From Nymphaea colorata (taxonomy: Eukaryota > Streptophyta > Magnoliopsida > Nymphaeales > Nymphaeaceae), in assembly GCF_008831285.2 (NCBI RefSeq), contig NC_045145.1, positions 2,232,001 to 2,296,000 of the forward strand: a DNA stretch of 64,000 nt. The letters are read 5' to 3'. The notes beneath the pieces were generated by a model. It was given only the letters and a program-made list of their open reading frames with translations, ran no database searches and was not told where the DNA came from. A program made the position numbers and the translations under genes. Below are positions 1-10,473 of this stretch, in pieces (within the stretch, counting starts at the first letter, position 1; the number at the start of each line of letters is the position of its first letter).

Positions 1-860
1 ATTAAATTGATTTGAAATAATAATGATTTGAGACCGCAAATAAGTTGGAAGTAGCACGTGTTATTTCATAATTCATTATTTACACTGTATGTAGTGTTGT
101 TAATCACAATTTGTTGGTTAGGTTGTACTGTTCAGTCTAGGTAACTTTTTGCAAGTTATTGAAATTATCCTAGTTGCTGTGATTAATTTTTGTTGTTCAT
201 GGACTCATTGAGTTATGTTGAAATATGCATTTGAGCTATGATTTTAACTTTTAAGGGTTGATCAGTTATACAGTAGAAGTATAAAAATGGTATGTTATTT
301 TAACCCCTTCCAATAAGAGGAACTGATTGGAGCATTTGAAATTCATCAGGTTTTCTGTTGTATGAATTGCAGTAACTTGTCCCAACGCCTGAAGTATTTC
401 CCTTCTCCCACGACCAAATCTGTTCCTAAACAAAATCCGTGATTAAACGGAGTGATTGTACTCTTGTACTTGACGCTCATGCCTCACCTGTGAGTCCAAC
501 TTCACCTTTGTGCCTTAAGGGCTAAGGCGTTTAAAGGGTGAAAATGCCTTTAGGCATGTGAATTTCCTGAGAAAAGTACTTGCCATGAATTTGAAAGAGA
601 ATTAGTCACTCTTTGTTTGAGGTAACTTTAGATTGTTTGTGCCGCTGCAGATGTCCTGATGAGTATAAGAAACATGGTGGTTTTACTTTTGGAGTATACA
701 TAATGATTTTTTTATTGAACGATTATTCTTGAATAATGTTTGATGTATGTGTCCTAACCTCCATGCGTGCATGCCTTTTTTCATGTTGAGAGCCACCAAG
801 TGGCATATTTTTTGACAATTTTCGTGTATAATATGTATCCTAGCAAATAAACACACACAC
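1..860 (+). repeat. Repeated unit, copy A (inverted relative to B and C)
   Basis: This stretch is the reverse complement of about 12702-13570 (copy B) and, in part, of 21110-21720 (copy C). All three share the same run of sequence with small indels and substitutions. Copy A starts at the window edge, just short of the exon-like piece that copies B and C carry further on. It keeps an unbroken sequence across the point (about 838) where copy B is interrupted by the copia element. No reading frame of note is seen in it. It looks like intron or flank of the unidentified gene described under copies B and C. Confidence 0.8.
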
Positions 861-1259
861 TCTCAGATAGATATATTCATACATATGTATGTACACTAAG
901 TATACTTAATAAACTAAGCTATGATGGACAACCTTTAGATTCTTTAGAATTGCACGTGAAGACGTGATTTACATTTTCATAAAGCAACTAGAGAAGCAAC
1001 ACTTTTACATGAAAACAATTCAATTGTGTATAAACCTGAGGGATGGAGAGTAAAAAAAAATCACATCCTAGAGCTAACAGAGTTCAGTAGGGCTTATTTA
1101 GTTTTTCCTTGTACTTTGAAACAATTATTTTTCAGTCGTAGAACCACTTGAAAAATTATACATTTTATTTTTAGCAAAATATAAAGGGCATTGCATTTGT
1201 CGGTTGGCATATTGGCCGCTGACTGTAAAAGTTCTTTTTTTCTTTATTTTTTATCTTAA

Positions 1260-1350
1260 AGACCATCCGTGGAACTGAGATAGAAGAGAGAGTTGCCTCC
1301 ACAGCTCCCGCCTTTCAGCCAGTGTACAATTGGCATATATAACTAAGACC

Positions 1351-1399
<49 letters not shown>

Positions 1400-1560
1400 C
1401 ACTCTCTTACTGAACCGGTCCATCTTCATCAAGTGGGTGGGTGATCAAGCTCACAATGTCCCCTCCTAACTTCATCCATTCAATCTTTCTTGTGCAATCC
1501 ACAAGAGGAGTGCTTCATCAAGTGGTGGATTATGAGCAGCAGAGTAGTTCATCAAAGGAG
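1260..1560 (+). repeat. Second block of unit A, shared with unit C
   Basis: This block is the reverse complement of about 20690-20970. It includes an (AT)n run at 1352-1398 that is shorter in copy C. The stretch 861-1259, between the two A blocks, has no counterpart in C, so the copies have diverged by insertion or deletion. Short open frames here contain TE-like or UTR-like peptide of unknown nature. No gene is called. Confidence 0.7.
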
Positions 1561-2400
1561 CCAAAAACTGGCAGCCTCTCTTGGTTTCCTGAAAAACAAA
1601 AGTTAAAAACACGAGAAAGCGCAAAAGCGCTCGTATGAACTTTGTTGAACTGAATACCTGCTCTGCCCTCACACCTCTCAAGATGAAGGACATCAACGCT
1701 CTGATAATTCTCCAAGACAAACATCAGAGACGCAAAATGTAGCAGGAAAGAGGCTGACCAATCATTCTTTAGTGCACGCCTAGGTTTTTGATCCAGAAGG
1801 TGAAAGAGGAGAGGACAAAAAGGAGGTCAAATATGCAAAACCAGAGGATACTGGATAAATCATATGAATGACCCAGCACCCTCAATAGAAAAAATCAAAA
1901 TGCAGGACGTCTTGGGAACTCGCCTACTGGTCGCCGGTGGATGGAGGGCCTTGGACAGAGCTAGAAAGCCGAAAACGACCTGAAACAGTTCGCTGGAAAA
2001 TCCACGAACGATCGGAGGAATTTTGGAGAAATCGACCATCCGGCTAGCGTGAAAATGGTGCATACGTACTCTGTTCAGCAAGGAAATGAGGTTTTCGTTG
2101 ATGAGGCAGTGTGAATTTCAGTAACGAAAAAAACATTTCGTTGATACAGCCCAGACCATTAACAACGAAAATTTCGTTACAGAAATGAATCACGCTACTA
2201 TATAGTAACAAATGTTTATTTTGATTGTTGATGAGATGATGTGTATGACCTCAGCAATGAAATCTGACCTTTGTTGCTAATGTGGCAAATAACAACAGCG
2301 CATTCTCATCTTGTATTGCTAACACGCTACTCATTGCTCTCACGTCCCTCTCTTTCTATCGTGGGCTTCTCTTTTGGGGAAAAAGAGAAGGGAAAGCTTC
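1561..2400. other. No recognised gene
   Basis: Unique-looking sequence. Between 2125 and 2215 there are repeated, partly inverted short motifs of the form AACGAAATTTCGTT, as found near the ends of some CACTA-type elements, but no element boundaries could be set. Small open frames on both strands match nothing I recognise. Confidence 0.4.
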
Positions 2401-2562
2401 TTGTGGCTGCTAATAGAGGAGAAGGAGAAGAAGAAAGCAAAGAAGAGAAGGGGAGAAGGAAGAAAAGAAGGAAATTGTGGCCGCTAATAGAGGAGAAGGA
2501 GAGGAGAAGGAGAAGAAGAAAGCAAAGAAGAGAAGGAGAGAAGGAAGGAAAGAAGTAAAGAG
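2401..2562 (+). repeat. Purine-rich tandem repeat, period about 74 bp
   Basis: Two units begin at 2401 and 2475. Each starts with a GTGGC(T/C)GCTAATAGAGG core and continues as a GA/GAA-rich tract. The purine bias makes long Lys/Glu/Arg frames on the plus strand and Ser/Leu/Phe frames on the minus strand. I read these as composition artefacts and not as proteins. A transcript using this strand would be strongly purine-rich. Confidence 0.8.
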
Positions 2563-3539
2563 GAAGAAGAGCACGGTTGTGGGTTTGGGCAGCCGTGTGG
2601 GTTCAAGTGTAGAGAGAGAAAGTGAAGAAAACAAGGGAAAGAAAAGAACATAGGTGATTTTTTTCTTGTTTCTTGTGCATTCATTCTTGAGAATGATTTA
2701 TGCTATTCTTTGCAAAAAGAACAACGTAGTTGTATTTCCTCTTTGAAATATAAATATATATCTCTCTTGCCCGTGGTTTTTTATCTCATTATTGGGGTTT
2801 TTCTACGTAAATTGGTGTTTCCTAAATATTGGTGTTGGAAATTCGATCTTATGCTCGCTGTTCTGTGATTCCGTTTTTAACAGTTTTCTGGTGATTTGCC
2901 CTCTTTTATTGTTGTTGAAGCATTCTTATGGAGGGACATGACTTAACACCTATAACTCTACCCAAGAAGGGTAGATTTATAAAACACCGTGACAAGGGTT
3001 TTATGGATTAGCTTCAGTTTTTTTGGGCAGATTCATTGAATAGTATTAATAATATGTAATTGTTCCTTAAATATGGTTACTCTTTTCAACTCGAGAGTGG
3101 CATATGCATTGTAGTACAGAGAAATAATGGTTCTAAGAATCAAACTATCAAACTTTCAATGGCCTATCGACACGACTCTACTTTCCTCGAAGCAAGTGCA
3201 CCTTGAGTTGCCTATCTCTTGAAAAGCTTTCGAGTTCGAATATCTAGAGTTCCACACCCATTGGCAAAGAATATCAATCTTGCAATGCAAATGACCATGG
3301 TCTGCGGAGTCTTTTCCTTTGTTAGCTGCCTTCTATAGGGTAGACATGTTTGCTGAAGATCCAAAAAAGTTGTAAAAATCCACTAGGTTGATGCACTGGT
3401 TCTTTGACTCCTTTACAATAGTTCATGTTCTGATCCCAGTCAGTTGAAGCAGGAGCTCCTTCAAGTTGTAGCAACCAGTGTTGAGAAGAAATTACTTGGC
3501 TTTAAGTTCCTTTATCTGTTAAATTCTTATGAAAGAAAG
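2563..3539. other. No recognised gene
   Basis: AT-rich sequence without a supported frame, RNA gene or element boundary on either strand. Confidence 0.4.
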
Positions 3540-3725
3540 TCATATCTAACTCTGAATCTGAAATCCAATTTCACAATTCTAAATCCGCTTTTTTGCATTC
3601 ACATAATTTTGAACCAAATCTGACCCATTTTCAAAATGTAAAGACATTAGATATAGGATATTTGTTTAAAACTAAATTTGATTCGAATCTGACTTTCAAT
3701 CTGATTGGACACACACACACGCACA

Positions 3726-3800
<75 letters not shown>

Positions 3801-3900
3801 TATTTTTAATTGGATATTAAATTTTTTTCCATATCCAATTCTTTTAGAATGGTTCAACAAATATTAGATTCGAATCAAATATATTGACATCCCTACCTTA
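3540..3900 (+). repeat. Dispersed repeat with (AT)n core, copy 1
   Basis: Both flanks of the (AT)n run at 3728-3798 resemble, at clearly reduced identity, the flanks of another (AT)n run at 5108-5203 (4790-5080). The order is the same: a left flank with 'TTTTTGCATTCACAT' and 'TTCAAAATGTAA', then 'GATATTTGTTTAAA'. On the right come 'CCATATC' and 'ATTGACATC'. This suggests two old copies of one non-autonomous element with an expanding microsatellite. Its class is undetermined. Confidence 0.55.
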
Positions 3901-4079
3901 ATACGAGACTTTATCTTTCTACAACATCTCAATATTCCACATCTCAATATTCAGCGCACACGGATTTATGTTTTTTTTTTTCATTTAATGAAAGAAAGGA
4001 TCGCTCACCTATAATCCATATCTGCATTTCAAATATATAGTCATGAGAAGCGATAACAAAAGAAAGTAGGATTTGTTGT

Positions 4080-4760
4080 GAAACCAAGATTGACACGTTA
4101 AGGATCACCCCGTACAGCCAGGAGTTTGATCAAATCAAGGAAGAAAGAAAGCTGGGGATCGAGCAAAACCAGAGAATTTATGTTTTGTCAAAGCCTTGCA
4201 GCCCTCAATTTGTTCTCAATTTAATTATTTCGCCGAAGCCGTAGGCTGGGTAGCGGCTTGGGCCAACTGGGTCCGGTCTGGCCCAGGCCCGACACAGAAG
4301 TCAGGCTTGCTTGGGCCCAATTACGAATTCGGTGGGGCGTTGGCCCAGGTTGACAGTGGACTGACTGATCCCATAAAAAGCTGTTATTATTAAAATTAAT
4401 GAATATAATTATGTTTTTTTCTTATTCATTTTTCATTAAAATTTAGCTGGGCCCAGACCCGATCCATGAGGGTCACGCCTGGCCACAGGCTCGATGCCTA
4501 GCCTTAAAGAGATTAGATCGCGTTGTTACGTGTACTAAATCTTAAAATTGAAACCCAAATTTTTGGGTGGAGATTTTCAGTTCTCAAAATTCACACCATG
4601 CATAAAGGCGTACCATGCAACATTCTTATATCTGCTCAGATTTGGAAAAGTAAGACAGACTCGAAAGGGCGTTGTTTCCTAAAGTCACTCATAGATTGTC
4701 AAGAGGAATTCAATTGAATCCATTCAGAGTATTATCTACATTTTAGAGCTCCCAATTAAA
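4080..4760 (+). repeat. Diverged segmental duplication, copy 1 (upstream of the cystatin gene)
   Basis: Collinear blocks are shared with 5330-5940: an 'AAAACCAGAG..TTTATG' block, a 'TTTTGTCAAAG..TTG.AGCC' block, a 'GTACTAAATCTTAAAATT' block, and a long 3' block including 'CCATGCAACATT' and 'ATTCAA.TGAATCCATT'. Identity is moderate and indels are frequent, so the duplication is old. The GC-rich inverted-repeat sequence at 4240-4500 lies inside it. Confidence 0.6.
4240..4500. mobile_element. GC-rich imperfect inverted repeat, putative MITE
   Basis: The ends are GGCCC/GGGCC-rich and roughly complementary ('AGGCTGGGTAGC' on the left; 'AGGCTAGGCATCG' as reverse complement on the right), with an AT-rich centre. 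The layout matches the better bounded elements at 39340-39668 and 48198-48529. No clear target duplication was found here, so the limits are approximate. A related right half seems present near 5226-5305. Confidence 0.4.
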
Positions 4761-4789
4761 CATTGCAAAATACACACACAAGGTTAAGA

Positions 4790-5206
<417 letters not shown>

Positions 5207-5329
5207 TTTTTTTTATTAAAGCTGAACTGGACCCATGATGGTCAGGCTTGAACCCAGGCTGTCAAGATGGGGCTAATGGAGCCCGGCCCATGCCCGACCC
5301 TAGATACAGCCGAGATCGAAGAACCAAGA

Positions 5330-5940
5330 TGGAGGATTCAGCAAAACCAGAGCATTTATGCTGCAGGGGGCACATGCTAATGTTGTTTTGTCAAAGTCTT
5401 GGAGCCCGCAATTTGTTATTGACTTATTTCCTAGAAGTAGTAAGAGGGCCAAATTGTGTTTTTAATGTACTAAATCTTAAAATTAAATGGTAAGCTTTCT
5501 TGGGCCCGAAAGGCTTACTTGATAAGGGTGAACTTGGGGCACACTATACGATGCATCTCTTGTTTGATTAGTGTTCTTGCATAAAAGGTGGTGGGTGCTA
5601 CGTGCAACTGAAAATCTCACCATTTCTAAACCATGGAAAATAGAGAAAGAAGGGGTTTCAACTCTCGCCGAGGTGTGTGATGAGGGTTAACCTTCCCACT
5701 CAATGGGAAATAGTAAGTTTTTTTTTTTTAAGTAGAGGGAGGAATTTTTAGTTCTCAAAATTTAAACCATGCAAATGGGAGTGAACTGTACCATGCAACA
5801 TTATTTTATCTAATTGAAAAGTAGATAAACTTGAAACACAACCGTTGTTTTCCAAATTATCTCCTGATAAATCGCCAACAGCAGGAATTCAACTGAATCC
5901 ATTGAGAGTTCATTATATTTTAGAGCCACCAATTAAACTA
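5330..5940 (+). repeat. Diverged segmental duplication, copy 2 (5' flank of the cystatin gene)
   Basis: Counterpart of 4080-4760. It ends about 220 bp before the cystatin TATA box, so it may include part of the upstream regulatory region. No frame is supported inside it. Confidence 0.55.
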
Positions 5941-6156
5941 CATAACTATATAGTTAGAGGGAGAAGGGTGGGGGGAAGAGAACGGGAATTAGAAAGAAAG
6001 GTTGACCACGTAACGCATTTGCTGTGTGCAGTTTGATCTTCCGAACATCAGTGCCGGAATCTGAAAATTGAGCAAGAGGAAGACGACGGGTCAGACACTC
6101 TTTCTAGTTGCATGCTGACGCTATCTTTGTGATCCCACAACGTGCCAAATCAGTCC

Positions 6157-6164
6157 TATAAATA
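6157..6164 (+). promoter_or_regulatory. TATA box of the cystatin gene
   Basis: TATAAATA, about 150 bp before the start codon at 6315. This implies a 5' leader of roughly 115-125 nt. The spacing and the single clean TATA box support 6315 as the first coding ATG of a short intronless gene. Confidence 0.6.
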
Positions 6165-6314
6165 TGAGGTCTGGCAGCTTTCTCACAACCATCATTCATC
6201 GTTGGCTGAAATATAACTCGATTCAAGCTTCACCAGAACAGAAAGCTAGTAACCCGAGCTTACTTCTCAGTTCTTTCTTTAACAGATCGGATTCCTTCTC
6301 AATTCCTTGTCCTC

Positions 6315-6623
6315 ATGGCTTCCTCCAAATCCTCAGGAACCACTGGCCCAGTTCTCGTCAATTTTGAACCGATCCCGGACGTGAAGAACAACGAACATGT
6401 ACAGGAGCTGGGTATGTTTGCGGTGGCAGAGTCAGAAGAAGCAGCTGTAGTGTTCGTAGAGGTGGCGGAGGCTCAGATGCAGGTGGTGGCCGGAGCAAAC
6501 TACAGCATTCTGATCAAGGCCCTCGATGAGGCGCTCAATGTCAGGTTCTACAAGGCTCTTGTGTCTGATAAGCCATGGGAGGACCTCCACACCCTCAGAT
6601 CGTTTGCGTTTGTTCTCCCCTGA
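6315..6623 (+). CDS. Phytocystatin (cysteine proteinase inhibitor), 102 aa
   Basis: Small reversible inhibitor of papain-type (C1A) cysteine proteases, family I25. The sequence shows all three contact regions of the family. There is a Gly pair near the N terminus (Gly8, Gly11), the central inhibitory loop QVVAG at residues 56-60, and the Pro-Trp pair at 87-88 (KPWED). The plant signature helix is present as LGMFAVAE (residues 32-39), with Met where Arg, Lys or Glu is usual. Length and the single exon fit the short cytosolic CYS5-like type. No signal peptide is seen from this start, which is the first ATG in frame with the domain and lies 150 bp after a TATA box. The frame is intact and ends at TGA 6621-6623. 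A copia fragment begins only about 170 bp after the stop. Likely roles are control of endogenous proteases and defence against pests, by family knowledge only. Confidence 0.92.
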   Translation: MASSKSSGTTGPVLVNFEPIPDVKNNEHVQELGMFAVAESEEAAVVFVEVAEAQMQVVAGANYSILIKALDEALNVRFYKALVSDKPWEDLHTLRSFAFVLP

Positions 6624-6751
6624 TTAAGCCAATGCCTGTGTTGTTGCACCTTTGCATTCATTCTTCGTCTGCCATTTCATATTTGCGATCTGTTCGTCTA
6701 CGTTCCGCGTTTCTATTTACGACCTATTCTTTGTTGCTTTTGTGATCATGT

Positions 6752-6757
6752 AATAAG
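6752..6757 (+). promoter_or_regulatory. Possible polyadenylation signal of the cystatin gene
   Basis: AATAAG, a common plant variant of AATAAA, lies about 130 nt after the stop codon and before the copia-derived sequence that begins near 6790. Plant signals are loose, so this is tentative. Confidence 0.35.
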
Positions 6758-6789
6758 CCGTGTGGCGCCCTTGTTTGTTTGATATCCTG

Positions 6790-8101
6790 TAAGTGAAGTA
6801 AGATTTTCCATTACCTGTTATAATGCAACTTCTACCGTAATGAGGGGATAAGTTAGTCAATTTACCTGCATTTCCTGTCACATGGGTAACTGCACCTGAA
6901 TCCAAGAACCATTCTCCCTGCTCATTTTGCTTTATAGTCATCTTTCAGAATGCGGTCATCAATAGCTGTTGCATATCTTCAGCGGTGGATTTAGAACTTT
7001 GTCCTCCGTGTTTATAATCATGTCTTATCCCTTTGTTTTTATTTTGATGATTAAACCAACATTGTGCTTTCATGTGCCCTTTCTTGTTGCACTGAAAACA
7101 AATTGGTATTTTTCTTGAAATATCCAAAGGAGACATACATTGGTTATGTGGTGTTGGTAGAATGCCACGACCACCATGGTTGGAGTTCCCATGGCTCTTA
7201 CCAAACTTTACATTTATAGCCTACACATTTTGGGGGTTCCCTTGATCAGTCTTTTCAATGACTCTTTTCATATTCATTTCGTGTTGGAGAAGTTTACCTT
7301 GTAGTTCGTTGAAGGAAGGCAGAACAGGAAGGACCTCAAGAGCTGTAATAAAAGCATGATGATCATGTCCAAGTCCATTCAAGGTTTGCTGCACCTTTTC
7401 CTTATCAGAAATGTTATTCCCTGAGACAGCAAGTTGGTCTGCGACGGCCTTAATACGCCCCAAATAATCCATCGAACCTTTGCTCAAATTCTGAAATTCT
7501 TTCTTTAAGTACATAATTCGAGCTTATCAGCAAGGGTTTCCCATAATTCTTCTACAGTACAATCATCAGAAACTGAAAGTAACACTTGTTGAGATAAAGT
7601 GGACAAAATATACGCAACCAGACTTTGGTCATGTCTCATGCATGTTCAGGATTGTTGTCTTCATGAACAACAACAACTTCTCCTGCCTCATTTTTTATTT
7701 CCTGCAAAACAGATATTGGTGGAGCCTTTGTTGAACCATCGAGATGTTCAAAGAGGCCTTGACTTCTAATGAAAGGCATGATTTGCCTTTTCCAGATCAG
7801 ATATTCTCATGGTTGAATTTTTTAGTAATAAGGTGAGGAAGAAAACTTGAGGACATGCCAGAATGCGAAAGGTTTTCCATGACAGCAGAAAGGAATGGTA
7901 TGTAGATAGAAGATGAGATGAAAAGAAGACACGATATAACAAGATGTGTCCTTAGGTAAGCAAGAAAAAAAAGGAACAAGAATTGCGCAAGAGAAAAGTA
8001 AATTCAGGATAGAGACAAGATGAGAAAAGAGTTCTAACCAAATCAGACCTGTTTGGGCATTTCGTTTGGTAGAGATAACGTAACCTGGCGCTTTGATACC
8101 A
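6790..8101 (-). mobile_element. Partial second internal region of the copia element (gag to start of protease)
   Basis: Read on the minus strand from the LTR at 8102-8490, this begins with a primer-binding-like site (TGGTATCAAAGC at 8101-8090). It continues with gag-like sequence (frames about 7979-7221), a CCHC zinc knuckle CFQCNKKGHMKAQC (about 7100-7059) and the start of protease with LDSG (about 6909-6898). It is close to the full element's 10980-12322 and stops abruptly after the protease N terminus. The frames are broken, so it is dead. The left end cannot be set better than about 6780-6805. Beyond it lies the 3' flank of the cystatin gene, with no LTR. Confidence 0.8.
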
Positions 8102-8151
8102 TGATAGAAATCTAGCACCAATATCTGTAACCACAAAACAGTACTCATGCA

Positions 8152-8193
<42 letters not shown>

Positions 8194-8490
8194 ACAAGAA
8201 GAAACTGAGGAGAAGAAGCCGTAGCCAAAATGGTTTGCACGGCCTCTATTTATAATCTCATTTCCAGAATTCTAAGAGTCTCCAATCGTAGAATCTAAGA
8301 GATTTCACAAGCTCCAAAGACATTAATTACATCATAGAAACCTAAGAGACTTCACATATAACAAGGATATTAACTACAACATAGAATCCTAGGAGACTCT
8401 TCACATGTTACAAGGACATTAAATATCTTAACACATTCTACAAGGAGGTGGAATCCTAAGAGACTCCTCTGAAGGATTTATATTTTAACA
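8102..8490 (-). repeat. LTR shared by the full copia copy (3' LTR) and the partial copy (5' LTR)
   Basis: 389 bp. On the minus strand it starts TGTTAAAATATAAATCC and ends ..TTTCTATCA. It matches the LTR at 12323-12701 with scattered differences. On its right (8491-8503) is the polypurine tract of the full element, so it is that element's 3' LTR. On its left is a primer-site-like sequence, so it also stands as 5' LTR of the partial internal copy. A (GA)n run at 8154-8187 lies within it and is longer than its counterpart at 12369-12388. Confidence 0.85.
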
Positions 8491-8970
8491 CCCTCCCTCA
8501 AGTTGTGCATGGTTTTGCACCATGTACAACTTGTCTTTTAGAAACCAGAATCGTTCCTTTGTTAATCCTTTTGTAAATAAGTCTGTAACTTGTTCATATG
8601 TACAAATATAAATAGGCTGAATCTCTTTGTCTTCCACCTTTTGTCTAACAAAGTGTTGATCAATCTCAATGTGCTTTGTTCGACCATGTTGTATGGGATT
8701 AAAGGCAATGTTAATTGCGCTTTGATTATCGCACATTAACATTGACGTTTTAATCTTTTCTCCAATGTCTTCTAGCAAATGTCTAACCCATGTAACTTCA
8801 GCAGTACCTGCAGCCATGCATCTGTATTCAGCTTCAGTGCTGGATCTTGCTACTGCCTTTTGCTTTCGACAACTCCAAGACATAAGATTACGTCCAATGA
8901 AAATACAAAAACCAGAAATGGACTTTCTTTGATTGGGATCTCCAGCCCAATCTGCATTTGTGAATGTCAT
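8487..8970 (-). pseudogene. Copia RNase H domain
   Basis: This is the best preserved piece of the element and is open for about 160 residues. Typical motifs are seen: NADWAGD at the start, SRSSTEAEY-like 'ARSSTEAEYRCMA', 'CDNQSAI' and 'HGRTKHIEIDQHFVR'. It ends a few bases into the polypurine tract (..LEGGC). The reverse-transcriptase thumb and linker that should precede it are mostly missing. A short remnant reading GMSGCKPVGTP lies just upstream (about 9020-8985), so some 60 residues between that block and the RNase H start appear deleted. Confidence 0.85.
8491..8503 (-). other. Polypurine tract of the copia element
   Basis: Minus strand reads CTTGAGGGAGGG(TG), directly before the 3' LTR start TGTTAAAAT. 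It fixes the 3' LTR boundary and the orientation. Confidence 0.85.
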
Positions 8971-9146
8971 CTTTGATTTAGAACATTAGGAGTTCCAACA
9001 GGCTTACAACCAGACATACCTAACTTTTTCAGCACATCCAATGTGTATTTGTTGTGTCAATATGAGGCGATTATTGTGCCTATCAATCTCCACTCCAAGA
9101 AAGAATCGTAAATCACCAAGCTCTTTCTTTTTGAAGTTTTGCATCA

Positions 9147-9347
9147 TCAAAATGTCTCATCATAATCTTCTCCATATTGTTGTGTAAACCCTTTTGCTAC
9201 TAACCTTGCTTTGTGTCTTTCTATGTTGCCGTCAGGTTTGTATTTAATTTTGTATACCCATTTGGAGCCCACTACATTCTTTTCGTGTGGCCTCGGAATG
9301 ATCTCCCATGTTCCACATTCATGCAAGGCATCCATTTCTTCTTTCAT
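9147..9347 (-). pseudogene. Copia reverse transcriptase, N-terminal fragment
   Basis: Carries the hallmark start of copia reverse transcriptase (GTWEIIPRP, KWVYKIKYKPDG, RHKARLVAKGFTQQ.G.DY.ETF). Directly after ETF the frame stops. The next recognisable block is KKELGDLRFFLGVEI at about 9135-9090. In complete copia elements about 150 residues, including the catalytic YVDD box, lie between these blocks. The enzyme core is therefore deleted. Confidence 0.85.
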
Positions 9348-9782
9348 AGCCTTTTTTCATAGCCTTTCTCCAATGATGTGATTTTGATGCTTGATCAAAT
9401 GAAGTAGGTTCTTCCTCCTTGCCAACTTTTTCCATGAATAACTGGAAATCAAGTAATAAAGAATCATAGCTAACCCACCTGTGAATGATCTTCTAAGGTG
9501 GGGCATGTTGTCTTCTTCACTGTGAGCATCTCTGTCCCTTAATCGTCGACTATAGATAAGACCTGAATACCGATATGCATCGTTGCTCTGTTCTTCATTA
9601 TTGCTTTCGTGATGACTTGATGACTGTGTTGGATCTTCTTGATTTTCACTTTGAGCCATATCGGACGGTTGTATTGCTCTCTCTGGATCTTCATTTTGAG
9701 GCACATCATTTTCTATAACAGGATCTGCATTGCATAACTGTGTACTGGTCATAGGCATTTCATTTGTATTATCAAAACTATG
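9348..9782 (-). pseudogene. Copia integrase C-terminal and linker remnant
   Basis: Low-complexity acidic and Ser/Gln-rich frame (9357-9758) between integrase and reverse transcriptase, typical of this linker in copia polyproteins. The reading frame changes at both ends, so the polyprotein is interrupted here. Confidence 0.6.
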
Positions 9783-10414
9783 TTAATCAAAAATGACATT
9801 TCTTGAAGTTTCGATACGTTTAGTTGTTCGATCGTAGCATCGAAAACCTTTATATTCATCAGCATATCCAACGAATCTACATTGAATAGCTTTGTCTTGA
9901 AACTTGTTCCTCAAGGCAGCATCAACGTGAACATAGCATACACAACCAAAAACCTTCAAGTTCTTGTAATCAGGTTGTTTGCCTAAGAGTGTAAAATATG
10001 GCGATTTAGACATCAAGAGTGTCATAGGCAAACAATTTATTATGTATACAGCAGTATGAAAGGCTTCAGTCCACAAGGAAATGGGCACATTAGTATCATG
10101 CATCATGCTCATGGCGCTTTCAACTATATGTCGATGTTTCTGCTCAACTACACCATTTTGTTGTGGTGTGTAAGGGCAGAAAATTTGTCTAGAGTTATCC
10201 CTTTTTCACGTAAAAATTCAATAAAATCAAGCGAGGAATATTCTCCCCCTCCATCACATTGAAAATGCACCACATTGGATGAAAATTTAGTTTGAATCAT
10301 GGCATAGAAGTTTCGAAATATGTGGGGTACTTCTGATTTGTGTTTCATGAAGTAAATCCAGGTGAAACGTGAGTAAGAGTCAATGAATAAAACATAATAT
10401 TTTGACGCAGACAT
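9783..10414 (-). pseudogene. Copia integrase core
   Basis: Two frames cover the DDE core. The first (10414-10148) has 'VLFIDSYSRFTWIYFMK', with the first catalytic Asp, and 'CDGGGEYSS', with the second Asp. The second (10112-9783) continues after the catalytic Glu region with 'WTEAFHTAVYIINCLP' and 'FGCVCYVHV..RNKF..KA..CRFVGY'. The frame shift between them lies around 10148-10112, near the expected 'QQNG..E' motif. Confidence 0.85.
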
Positions 10415-10473
10415 GGAATCAATAGAGGGTGGTCCCCATACATCAGAAAAAATAGTTTCAAAAGGTTTGAAAG

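Noticed and set aside
2271-2558. Lys/Glu/Arg-rich 95-codon frame
   Set aside because: Composition artefact of a purine-rich tandem repeat; no start context or conservation can be seen.
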